A stretch of 64,000 bases of DNA from Comamonadaceae bacterium UBA2121 (GTDB lineage Bacteria; Pseudomonadota; Gammaproteobacteria; Burkholderiales; Burkholderiaceae_C): assembly GCA_002331385.1 (NCBI GenBank), contig DCYB01000009.1, positions 34,633-98,632 on the forward strand, read 5' to 3'. Position 1 is the stretch's first letter. Each line of letters opens with the position of its first letter. Below the pieces are notes generated by a model that searched no databases, was not told the origin of the DNA, and was given only the letters and a program-made list of their open reading frames with translations. This document shows, one piece after another, positions 1 to 7,630 of the stretch. Both the position numbers and the translations under genes were made by a program.

Positions 1-627
1 GCGCTGACCGCGCAGGACACGCAAGCGATTGCCGATCTGGGCGTGACCCGCGCACTGGATTTTCGCGGTCAGGATGAGCGCACTGCGCAGGCATACGAAC
101 TGCCCAATGTGCGTTACCACGCACTCTCGATCGAGCCCACGGTGGTGCAGCGCGCCAAGGAAATGGTGAGCGCAGGGCAGCAGATGACGGCGTCCATCGC
201 CGTCGGTCTGATGCAGGACACTTACCGCGATTTCGTCACGCACAACGCGCGTGAATATGCCCTGCTGTTCGAGCACCTGCTGGACAGCGATGCACCTCTG
301 GTCTTCCATTGCACGGCGGGCAAGGACCGCACCGGCTTTGCTGCCGCGCTCATCCTGTCGAGTCTGGGCGTGTCGCGCGCGGTGATCATGGAGGACTACC
401 TGCTCACGAATGGTCTGTACCGCCGTCCGGCCAGCGTGAACAACGGCGCGCCGAACGAGGTGCTGAATGTGCTGTGGCGCGTGCAGGAAGATTTCCTGGA
501 AGCCGCCTTCGATGCGCTCGAGCGCGACTACGGTGGCGTCGAGCCGTATCTGACGCAGCAACTCAAGCTCGGGGAGAAGGAGCGTGCGCGGCTGGCGCAG
601 CTGTATCTCGCGCCCCATGCGAGCTGA
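1..627 (+). CDS. Tyrosine-protein phosphatase (5'-truncated by window edge)
   Basis: The reading frame is open from base 1, so the true start lies upstream; 208 residues are visible. The signature of cysteine-dependent phosphatases, HCTAGKDRTG, lies at about residues 103-112 of the fragment. The Cys would be the thiolate nucleophile and the Arg the phosphate-binding residue. The frame around it looks like the single-domain tyrosine/serine phosphatase family (Y_phosphatase3), cytoplasmic enzymes of uncertain bacterial substrate. The gene converges on the HU gene, with a shared terminator hairpin in between. Phosphatase chemistry is confident; whether protein, lipid or inositol phosphate is the substrate cannot be read from the sequence. 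Confidence 0.85.
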   Translation, partial: ALTAQDTQAIADLGVTRALDFRGQDERTAQAYELPNVRYHALSIEPTVVQRAKEMVSAGQQMTASIAVGLMQDTYRDFVTHNAREYALLFEHLLDSDAPLVFHCTAGKDRTGFAAALILSSLGVSRAVIMEDYLLTNGLYRRPASVNNGAPNEVLNVLWRVQEDFLEAAFDALERDYGGVEPYLTQQLKLGEKERARLAQLYLAPHAS

Positions 628-657
628 TCGGACAGCGGAACGCGGACGGCAGACATA

Positions 658-689
658 AAAAAACCGGCTCCATACAGAGCCGGTTTTTT
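658..689. terminator. Bidirectional intrinsic terminator
   Basis: An 8-bp GC-rich stem (663-670 pairing with 677-684) with a 6-base loop is flanked by an A-run on the left and a T-run on the right. It can therefore end transcription in both directions. It sits between the convergent phosphatase and HU genes. Confidence 0.85.
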
Positions 690-712
690 GTTGCCTGGGC
701 GGCTTGCCGTGA

Positions 713-1153
713 TCAGGCGGCTGCGTCCTTGAGCTTTTTCAGGGCGCGTGTCTTGATCTTCACGGTTGCAGGCTTGGGATCGAACCAGCGCTCTTCGCCT
801 GTGAACGGATCCTTGCCGAAGCGCTTCTTCTTGGCGGGCACTTGCAGCACGCCGATCTTCAGCAGACCGGGCAGCGTGAACTCGCCGGAGCCCTTCTTGT
901 GCACCGATGCCAGGATGGCGCCTTCCAGCGCAGCCAGCACGGCCTTGACGGCCTTGGGTTCAACAGCGCTCTGAGCGGCCAGATGGGCGATCAGGGTGGA
1001 CTTGTTGAACGGGTCCTTGATGGGCTTCAGAGCCGCAGGAGCAGCGGGTGCTGCAGCAGCGGTCTTCTTGGCTGCGGGAGCAGCGGCCTTTGCTTTCGCC
1101 TGGACGGGAGCGGCCTTCTTTGCGGGCGCGCTCGCTTTCTTTGCAGTTGCCAT
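713..1153 (-). CDS. HU-family DNA-binding protein with Ala/Lys-rich N-terminal tail
   Basis: 146 residues. Residues 1 to about 45 are a low-complexity Ala/Lys/Pro tail with AKK and PAKKA repeats, like histone H1 or AlgP tails. Residues from about 47 onward form an HU/IHF fold (NKSTLIAHLA at the start; GSGEFTLPGLLKIGV and the KPATVKIKTRALKKLK C-terminus). Such proteins bind DNA non-specifically and compact the nucleoid. Plain HU is about 90 residues, so the tail is an added DNA- or RNA-contacting arm, a form common in Burkholderiales (family knowledge). No obvious Shine-Dalgarno precedes the ATG. The gene is divergent from phaM, whose product carries a similar tail at its other end. Confidence 0.9.
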   Translation of the reverse strand: MATAKKASAPAKKAAPVQAKAKAAAPAAKKTAAAAPAAPAALKPIKDPFNKSTLIAHLAAQSAVEPKAVKAVLAALEGAILASVHKKGSGEFTLPGLLKIGVLQVPAKKKRFGKDPFTGEERWFDPKPATVKIKTRALKKLKDAAA

Positions 1154-1408
1154 GATGAAGTTGGTTGTTTATCTGTTTACTTGGATGACTCGCCAGCAGT
1201 GCTGGTGTCGGCATTCTAGGGCGAGATTTCGAATGCGGGTGCAGTGTGCGGGAACAAAGATGCGCGAAATCTGCATTGGCCCTCTTTTTTTAGGCGAAAG
1301 AGCCACGCGAATACTGGTTTTTACGGTGTCTTGTGCAACCGCGTTAAGCTGTGCAATGAGAGATCATCAGGTTCTCTTGAACATCCCGCAACGCATCGGA
1401 GACACACC

Positions 1409-2236
1409 ATGAGCGACAGCGACAACACACCCTTCGGATTTGGACGTTTTGTACCGGGCTTCGATTTCCTGCAAAACCTCGCGAAAGGCGCAACCACTGG
1501 CGTCTCCGCGATGCCGGGACTCGCGAGCTGGGTGGCTCCCACCGTCAGCGTGGAAGAGATCGACAAGCGCATCGGCGAGTTGAAGTCGGTGCAGTTCTGG
1601 CTGGAGCAAAACTCACGCGCACTCGCAGCCACCGTGCAGGCGTTGGAGGTGCAGAAGATGACGCTCGCTACGCTGGAAAACATGAACGTCGCCATGGGCG
1701 ATTTCGCCGGTGCGTTCGGCGCCACTATGAGCGAGGCTGTCAGCGGCAAGCACAAGGACAAGGTAGCCGCTGCCGCACCCGCTCCCGCTCCCGCGCCCGA
1801 AGCCGAAAAACCGCAGACCCATGGCGCCAGGAAGCAGGACGCCGAGAGCAAGGACACGAATGCGTTCGCCTCTGCCGCAGCCGGCATGGTGGATCCGGTG
1901 CAGTGGTGGACCTCGCTCACGAACCAGTTTCAGGAAATTGCCGCCAACGCCATGCGCGACGTGGCCAAGCATGCTGCAAACGCTCCCGCTGCGGCAACTG
2001 CGGGCAGCGGCGTGGCCGCCGATGCGTTCAAGGCCGCATCCGACATGGCCACGCAGTTAGCCGAGCAAGGCATGAAGGGCGCGCAGGAGATGACGCGCAG
2101 CGCCATGTCGGCGACCACTGCGCGCAGCAAGAGTGCGAGCGCCAAGAGCGCGCCCGCGAAGAAGGCTCCGGCCAAAAAGGCCGCGCCAGCCAAAGCGGCT
2201 GCCAAGGCCAGCAAAGCGAAGTCACCCGGTCGATGA
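1409..2236 (+). CDS. phaM: PhaM-type polyhydroxyalkanoate granule regulatory protein
   Basis: 275 residues; the ATG at 1409 is chosen because family similarity begins there (MSDSDNTPFGFGRF) and the longer in-frame extension looks non-coding. The N-terminal part has a hydrophobic segment and the conserved VEEIDKRIGELKSVQFWLEQ helix typical of PhaM. A Pro/Ala linker and a C-terminal PAKKA-rich basic tail (about residues 235-275) follow. In Ralstonia, PhaM activates PHB synthase and tethers PHB granules to the nucleoid, the basic tail contacting DNA. This suggests a PHA-accumulating host. No other pha gene is in the window. The assignment rests on the N-terminal helix plus the tail architecture. 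Confidence 0.85.
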   Translation: MSDSDNTPFGFGRFVPGFDFLQNLAKGATTGVSAMPGLASWVAPTVSVEEIDKRIGELKSVQFWLEQNSRALAATVQALEVQKMTLATLENMNVAMGDFAGAFGATMSEAVSGKHKDKVAAAAPAPAPAPEAEKPQTHGARKQDAESKDTNAFASAAAGMVDPVQWWTSLTNQFQEIAANAMRDVAKHAANAPAAATAGSGVAADAFKAASDMATQLAEQGMKGAQEMTRSAMSATTARSKSASAKSAPAKKAPAKKAAPAKAAAKASKAKSPGR

Positions 2237-2284
2237 AGCGTGAATGAAGGAGCGGCGCCAGTTGCGGTGTGACTGGCCAGGCAG

Positions 2285-3586
2285 ATGACGAATCGATTGT
2301 TTCCCTCAGGACATGCCACGCATCCGCAGTGGCGCATGGCCGCAGCGCTGGTCCTGGCGCAATTGAAGGCCCAGATGGCGCTGCCCGGATATGCGCGATC
2401 GCCCTCGCTCGGCCTGCTCTACATCACCGACCATTACGCCGCCGATGCGCGTGAACTGCTGGCCTTCATGGAGCAGTAACTCCCCGACGTGAAGGGCTGG
2501 AGCGGCACCGTCGGCGTCGGCGTGGCGGGCAACAACGTGGAGTACTTCGACGAGCCCGCACTGTCGGTCATGCTCTGCGATCTGCCGCCCGATCAATGGC
2601 GCATTTTCTCCGGCATCGCGCCGCCACCGCGCGCGGGCTCGGGCGACTGGGAAACACGCTTCGCACTGGTGCACGCCGATCAGGAAACACCCGATCTGAT
2701 CGAGGTGCTGTATGAACTGGCTAGCCGCACGACGTCGCAATATTTGTGCGGTGGACTGAGCGCGAGCCGCGGGGCGCATGTGCAGTTTGCGCTGGATCGG
2801 CTGCGCAACATCGGTCGCAAGGTCCATGCTGACGAGGACGACTCGGGCGTATTGCGCGGCGGTCTTTCCGGCGTGGCGTTCAGCCCGGCTGTGCAATGGG
2901 TGTCGCGCGTGACGCATGGCTGTCGTCCCATCGGTCCGTGGTCCATCGTCACGGCGGTGCATGAAAATCTCGTGCTCGAACTCGATGGGGTTCCGGCGCT
3001 CGATGTGCTGCTGGAGACGCTGAACGTGTCGCTGCAGGGGGATACCCAACTCGCCATCGAGGCCGTGCGCGCCACGCAGGCAGGGCTGCTCGATGTGGGG
3101 CAACCCGAGCCGCGCAGCGCCGGATTTCTCAATGCCGCCACCCGCGTGCGCCACATCGTCGGACTCGATGCAACGCGGCGCGGAGTGGCGCTGGCCGAGT
3201 CGGTGGAGCAGGGCAGTCTGCTCGCGTTTTGCCAGCGCAACACCAAAGCCGCGCGTGCTGACCTGATGCGCGTGTGCGCCGAAATTCGTGAAGAGCTCTC
3301 GCCGGTGGAGGACTTCTTGCCCGCGCACGGCAACGCGCCCGATCCGGACCTGTTGCCGGATCAGTGGAGCACTTCGCGCCAGATTCTGGGCGCCGTGTAT
3401 GTGAGTTGCTCCGCCCGTGGCGGACTGTTCTTCGGTGGTGCCAATGCGGAAATGCAGATCGTGCGGCGCGCATTGGGGGACGTGCCGCTCACCGGTTTTT
3501 TCGCGGGAGGCGAAATCGCCGCGCACCGCCTGTGTGGCTACACAGGCGTGCTCACGGTGTTTGTCGACGACGTCCCGGTGCGCTGA
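2285..3586 (+). pseudogene. FIST-domain sensor protein, interrupted by an in-frame TAA
   Basis: One continuous frame of 433 codons runs from the ATG at 2285 to 3586, but codon 65 (2477-2479) is TAA. The residues on both sides, LLAFMEQ before and LPDVKGWSG after, read as one uninterrupted FIST N-domain, so this looks like a point nonsense mutation rather than two genes. The rest carries the remaining FIST_N and the FIST_C domain (about codons 290-430). FIST proteins are proposed sensors of small ligands such as amino acids, and dadA lies directly downstream in convergent orientation. A restart at GTG 2489 is possible, but its nearest GGAG is about 15 nt upstream. A sequencing error is the main alternative. 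Confidence 0.75.
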
Positions 3587-3590
3587 GGCT

Positions 3591-4901
3591 TCAGACCCGG
3601 CCGAGTGCCGCAGCCGATGGGCTGGAGGCGTGGCCCATGCCGCTGAAGGCAAAGTCCAGCTCCGGCGCCAGTCCGCTCACGATGCGCGCGATGGACTTGC
3701 CCGAGCCGCAGGCGTGTGTCCATCCCAGTGTTCCGTGGCCGGTGTTGAGATACAGATTGCCCACGCGCGTCTTGCCGATCAACGGGACGTTGCTCGGTGT
3801 TGCGGGGCGCAGGCCGCTCCAGAACTGCGCTTGCGTGGGGTCCGCCGCACCGGGGAAGAGTTGCTCCACACGGCGCACGATGGCCTCGCAACGCACGCGG
3901 TTCAGGGCGCGCTCGTAGCCGTTCAATTCTGCCGTGCCGGCAATGCGCAAGCGATCGCCAGCGCTGCTGGTGTAGCGCGAGAAAACCAGCTTGAATTCAT
4001 CGTCGGTCAGGCTCACCTCATAGGCCTTCGAGGCATCCACGACCGGCAGGGTCACCGAATATCCCTTGGCAGGATAGATCGGCAGCGAGATGCCCAGTGG
4101 CCGCGCCAGCAGAGGGCTGAAGGAGCCGGCCGAGAGCACGTAGGCGTCTGCCTGGACGCGCTCGTAGCGGCCGTCCTCGTTGGTGATCTCCACGTGATCG
4201 AGGGTGCCGCCCGCCTCATGCAGGGCAGTGATGTGGCAACCCATGCGAAAGCGCACGCCGGCTTCGGCACAGTGGCGTGCCAGCTCGCGGGTGAACAGGT
4301 TGGCGTCGCCTGATTCGTCTTCGGCCGTGAACGTGGCACCCGCCAGTTGGTGCTTCACCGTCTGCAATGCGGGTTCGATCTGCACGGCATCGTCGGCGCT
4401 CACCACACTGCGTTGGCAACCCAGTTCACGCATCTGCTCTGCGGGCGCGAGGGCGGCCTGGAATTCTTTTTCGTTGGTGTAGAAATGCAGGATGCCTTGC
4501 CGACGCTGGTCGTATTGCAGCCCGGTGTCGCGGCGGACCTGCTGCAACGTGTCGCGGCTGTAGGTGCCGAGGTTCACGATCTGCCGGATGTTGTGGCGCG
4601 TACGCCCCGACGTGCATTCGCGCAGGAACCGGATGATCCAGCTCCATTGCTGCGCATCGGCGCGCAGGCGGAACAGCAGCGGCGCATCCTCTTTGCCCAG
4701 CCATTGCAGCACCTTGAGCGGGGCGGAGGGATTGGCCCACGGCTCCGCGTGGCTGACGGAGATTTGTCCGCCGTTGGCAAAGCTGGTCTCCGCGCCGGGA
4801 GTGCTCTGGCGGTCGATCACGGTGACTTCGTGGCCGAGTTGTTGAAGAAAATAGGCGGAGGTGATGCCGACGACACCGGCACCCAGAACGATCACGCGCA
4901 T
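3591..4901 (-). CDS. dadA: D-amino acid dehydrogenase, FAD-dependent
   Basis: 436 residues. The start at 4901 places the dinucleotide-binding motif MRVIVLGAGVVG at the very N-terminus as in DadA; a longer frame exists but adds an unlikely leader. The protein has the DAO/GlpD fold: GxGxxG at residues 7-12, SFANGGQIS in the substrate region, and the C-terminal GHGTLGWTHACGSGK stretch. The enzyme oxidatively deaminates D-amino acids (D-alanine as the classical substrate) and passes electrons to the respiratory chain at the inner face of the membrane. A tandem glycine riboswitch precedes it on the same strand, so glycine or a related amino acid probably controls, and may be used by, this enzyme. 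It converges on the FIST gene with only 4 bp between the stops. Confidence 0.92.
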   Translation of the reverse strand: MRVIVLGAGVVGITSAYFLQQLGHEVTVIDRQSTPGAETSFANGGQISVSHAEPWANPSAPLKVLQWLGKEDAPLLFRLRADAQQWSWIIRFLRECTSGRTRHNIRQIVNLGTYSRDTLQQVRRDTGLQYDQRRQGILHFYTNEKEFQAALAPAEQMRELGCQRSVVSADDAVQIEPALQTVKHQLAGATFTAEDESGDANLFTRELARHCAEAGVRFRMGCHITALHEAGGTLDHVEITNEDGRYERVQADAYVLSAGSFSPLLARPLGISLPIYPAKGYSVTLPVVDASKAYEVSLTDDEFKLVFSRYTSSAGDRLRIAGTAELNGYERALNRVRCEAIVRRVEQLFPGAADPTQAQFWSGLRPATPSNVPLIGKTRVGNLYLNTGHGTLGWTHACGSGKSIARIVSGLAPELDFAFSGMGHASSPSAAALGRV

Positions 4902-4995
4902 GTTGTGCAAGCCTTTGTTCAAGGTTTGCGCAGACGCAGAAGTCAGGCGCGCACGCATCCACTGCCAGGCGAATCATGTCATTGGCGAGTGGCTG

Positions 4996-5024
4996 AAAAA
5001 GCTGCGCGCGCAGACCCTAGTCTG
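4996..5024 (-). promoter_or_regulatory. Possible expression platform of the glycine riboswitch
   Basis: Read on the minus strand, a small hairpin (5011-5024, stem CAGAC/GTCTG) shares bases with a self-complementary GC segment (5001-5014). That segment is followed by five U residues (4996-5000). The two structures are mutually exclusive, as in a terminator/antiterminator switch. It lies directly downstream of the second aptamer and about 95 nt before the dadA start. The structural reading is inference by eye. Confidence 0.4.
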
Positions 5025-5035
5025 TGCTGCCGCTC

Positions 5036-5236
5036 CCCCTGTCCTTGGTACCTGAGAGATTCGCTCAGCGCCACTTGGCGCAGTGCTTGCTCCTTCGGTG
5101 CGCCGCCTGCGTTGCGCGGGCGGCGGCTCTCCAGACGGCCGTATTGGATGTGCAGTATGAAACCTGAGCGTGTATGGGAGATTGCGCCTTCGGTGGAGAA
5201 GCCGTTGGTAAGCGGCCCTCGCTCTCCTGCAAGTGC
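5036..5236 (-). ncRNA. Tandem glycine riboswitch (two aptamers) upstream of dadA
   Basis: Read on the minus strand there are two successive copies of the glycine aptamer core. The first has GGAGAG near 5222-5227, CACCGAAGGCGCAA at 5182-5195 and CTCAGG at 5163-5168. The second has GGAGAG near 5127-5132, CACCGAAGGAGCAAG at 5086-5100 and TCTCTCAGGTA at 5049-5059. A GGACAG box follows at about 5039-5044. These are the hallmark conserved elements of the gcvT-type glycine riboswitch. It sits in the leader of dadA, so glycine probably regulates this dehydrogenase. The boundaries are approximate. Confidence 0.9.
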
Positions 5237-5309
5237 CGCATTGTGCCAGCGAAAACGCCTCCGGCAAAGGGCACGGAGGCGTCGCGATATGGGTGTTTGT
5301 ACCCAGTAC

Positions 5310-5723
5310 TTAATAGCGGTACGGGTTGTTGGGGCGCCGGTCGTAGCGGTTGGGGACGCCGTCACGATCGTTGTCCCAGCGCCCTTGGGAGTATTGCCAT
5401 TGGCCATTGCGCTGTCGCCAGGTGGGTTGGTGATAGGCATGGCCGGGACGTGCACGCACCCAGGTGCCCGGAACCCACACATGCCGATGACCGCGATATT
5501 CCCAATGGCCTTGCGACCAGATCATGCCGCGACGCGGGGCGGGAACGCGCTCATAGCGGGGCGGCGGTGGAGCGGGGTAACCCACGGTGACGGCCGCTGG
5601 CACAACCATGGCACCCGGCGTGCCGACCTGCACAACGATGTTGGTGCGAGCTTGTGCTGCCGTGGCAGAAAAGCCGAGCGCCAATGCGGCGAGGCTGGCA
5701 GCGATCAGAGGTGTGCGAATCAT
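5310..5723 (-). CDS. Exported WXXGXW-repeat (YXWGXW/BcpO-related) protein
   Basis: 137 residues. The start at 5723 has AGGAG upstream and opens a clear signal peptide (MIRTPLIAASLAALALGFS, with AQA at the predicted cleavage site). After a Pro-rich stretch the mature protein carries WXXGXW repeats (WSQGHW, WVPGTW) and ends in an Arg/Asn/Tyr-rich tail (DRDGVPNRYDRRPNNPYRY). Small periplasmic or surface proteins with these repeats are widespread in Burkholderiales; their function is not established. The tail DRDGVPNRYD resembles a calcium-binding thrombospondin type-3-like turn, which is inference. The gene stands alone, and its stop is about 75 bp beyond the start of the riboswitch leader transcribed in the same direction. 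Confidence 0.8.
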   Translation of the reverse strand: MIRTPLIAASLAALALGFSATAAQARTNIVVQVGTPGAMVVPAAVTVGYPAPPPPRYERVPAPRRGMIWSQGHWEYRGHRHVWVPGTWVRARPGHAYHQPTWRQRNGQWQYSQGRWDNDRDGVPNRYDRRPNNPYRY

Positions 5724-5871
5724 GTGCTTCTCCTTGCATGGGCGGCGTAGTGAGTGTGGTGCCGCCATGGTTGGAATGATCGACGCGCTGTGTGAAGCCC
5801 GATCGCCTCGATGTTGAGCGCTTGGCAAAGTGTTGTGAAGAAGTGTTTTCGCCTGACGTGCGCACGCGGCC

Positions 5872-6618
5872 TCAGGGCTCGCGTGTGGTGCGGCGCATTT
5901 GCCCGAACACTTCAAACTCCCAACTGCGCATGCCCAGCAGCAGCGTGTAGCCTTCGCGGTCCCGTTCGTGGAGTTTCTGGTCGGCCTGGTGTTGCTGCGA
6001 AAAGTCCTGCGCGAGCCGCTGCAGGCGCTCGTTAAAGACGGGCGCCAGACTGCGACTGATGGTGCCGTGCACCAGCAACATGCCTTCGCCCGGGCCATCG
6101 AAGCTGCCCGAAAAATAATCGAGCAACGCATGCTCGCGGAAGTAGTCCATCACCGGGCCGCGTGGGCGCCAGCGGAAGGTCTTGGCGAGTTTGAGGCGGT
6201 AGCGGTTCAGCGGGCGCAGTTCGATGATGCCGATGCGGTCGAGCTGCGCCAGGTATTTGATGCCCTCCGCTTCGGTCAGGCGGTAGGCCTGCACGATCTG
6301 CTCCAGCGTCCATTGGCTGAGCACGCAAATCGCCATCAGCAGCAGCTTCTTGTCGGCCACGACGGCGCGTTCCTGCTCCTGCGTGAGCGCTTTGAGCAGC
6401 GGCTGGTTCTCCGCCACGTTGCGCGCCAGATCGGCAAAGTCGATGCGCAGCGCGCGGCAAATGGCGTCGATGCGCGTGAGTGGCATGTCTCCCTTGGCCA
6501 GCATGCGCTTGACGCTGGATTCCGCCATGCCGAGTTCTTCCGCCAGGTCGGCGTAGGTCATCTGCGCGGATTTGAGTTCCTTCTTGAGGGCGGCGATCAG
6601 GTCGGCGGTGGTGCTCAT
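5872..6618 (-). CDS. XRE-family transcriptional regulator
   Basis: 248 residues. A helix-turn-helix of Cro/C1 type occupies about residues 18-62 (TYADLAEELGMAESSVKRML). The remaining 180 residues form an all-purpose effector/dimerisation part without a motif I recognise; it includes a winged-helix-like stretch at about 100-135 (TLEQIVQAYRLTEAEGIKYL). It is a cytoplasmic DNA-binding protein. It is divergent from the ceramidase-like gene, and an inverted repeat touches its own start codon, which points to autoregulation. No Shine-Dalgarno precedes the ATG. Target genes are unknown; the divergent neighbour is the best guess. Confidence 0.85.
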   Translation of the reverse strand: MSTTADLIAALKKELKSAQMTYADLAEELGMAESSVKRMLAKGDMPLTRIDAICRALRIDFADLARNVAENQPLLKALTQEQERAVVADKKLLLMAICVLSQWTLEQIVQAYRLTEAEGIKYLAQLDRIGIIELRPLNRYRLKLAKTFRWRPRGPVMDYFREHALLDYFSGSFDGPGEGMLLVHGTISRSLAPVFNERLQRLAQDFSQQHQADQKLHERDREGYTLLLGMRSWEFEVFGQMRRTTREP

Positions 6619-6639
6619 GGGTATCGATTATGTATACCC
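6619..6639. promoter_or_regulatory. Inverted repeat abutting the XRE regulator start (putative operator)
   Basis: GGGTAT (6619-6624) and ATACCC (6634-6639) form a perfect 6-bp inverted repeat with a 9-bp AT-rich spacer. It ends directly at the ATG of the XRE gene. On the minus strand the spacer contains CATAAT, a plausible -10, which would give a leaderless or near-leaderless message. Binding by the XRE product is inferred from position and symmetry. Confidence 0.5.
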
Positions 6640-6737
6640 TGAGTTGCACGGTCTTGTGCTGGTGTGAAATTTCGATGCTTTTCTTGAGCGGGCGGTACAG
6701 ACTGCCGGGCATTCCAACATACCAAGAGAGGTTCGAC

Positions 6738-7526
6738 ATGCAGACGATTTCCCTGTCCACACCAAGAGCGCGCAGAGCCATCACCGGCCCCGCCGTGGTA
6801 GCGGGCGCATTTGCGCTGTGGGCCGTGCTGGCCCTGCTTGCGCCGGAGCTGGAGCAAGCGCATGGCTACCACGCATTCGCGGACCAGCGCGCCTGGGGCT
6901 GGATGCCCAATGCAATGGACGTGCTCAGCAATCTGGGCTTTCTGATGGCCGCGCTATGGGGCGCGTGGCGCGTGCAGCGGGCGCGCGTGTCGGACCTCTC
7001 GCGCGTGGCGCGCTTCATGGCGTTGGTGTTCTTTGCTGGGCTGGCGCTGTCGTTTGCGGGCTCGTCGTATTACCACTGGGCGCCGGACAATGCAGCGCTG
7101 GTCTGGGATCGGTTGGCGATGTGTGTGCCGTTCGCCGGCATGCTGGGGCTGGCCGTGCAGCAGACTTTTGACGACGACTCCGCACTGATGGCGGGTGGCG
7201 GCATGCTGCTGGCCGCGCTGACCTCGGTGCTGGTGTGGGAGCACAGCGGCAACATGACCCCGTGGGCGGTTGCGCAAGGCCTTGGCATGGTGGCGCTGGT
7301 CGTGCTGGCATGCATGCGTCGCCGTGCGCATGGCTTGCAGATTTCGCTCGGCATGGTGATTGGCTTGTATGCCGTCGCCAAGGTGTGCGAACTGGGCGAT
7401 GCGCAGATCTTCGAGCTCAACGGCATGCTGTCGGGCCACAGTCTCAAGCACCTGCTGGCTGCCTGTGCGGCGTGGCCAGTGCTGCGCGCCTTCGCCAGGC
7501 ACGACGCAGACAGTGCAAGTGTCTGA
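6738..7526 (+). CDS. Ceramidase-like (CREST superfamily) membrane protein
   Basis: 262 residues; the ATG at 6738 follows a GAGAGG. About seven hydrophobic helices. Two motifs typical of the CREST superfamily (alkaline ceramidases, PAQR receptors, Per1) are visible. One is FAGSSYYHWAPD, with Ser-x3-His and an Asp shortly after; the other is GHSLKHLLAA, with His-x3-His near the C-terminus. In that family these residues bind a zinc ion and hydrolyse amide bonds of lipids. The bacterial substrate is unknown; sphingolipids are rare here, so an acyl-amide or other lipid substrate is more likely. The gene is divergent from the XRE regulator. Confidence 0.75.
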   Translation: MQTISLSTPRARRAITGPAVVAGAFALWAVLALLAPELEQAHGYHAFADQRAWGWMPNAMDVLSNLGFLMAALWGAWRVQRARVSDLSRVARFMALVFFAGLALSFAGSSYYHWAPDNAALVWDRLAMCVPFAGMLGLAVQQTFDDDSALMAGGGMLLAALTSVLVWEHSGNMTPWAVAQGLGMVALVVLACMRRRAHGLQISLGMVIGLYAVAKVCELGDAQIFELNGMLSGHSLKHLLAACAAWPVLRAFARHDADSASV

Positions 7527-7630
7527 TCACATAACCCGGGCACAATGCACGTGCCCTGTGTGGCGTCCGTCATCGGATGGCAGGGCACACGTTGACCGAT
7601 CGACGATTTTCCCAAAAGAAACCCAGCACC

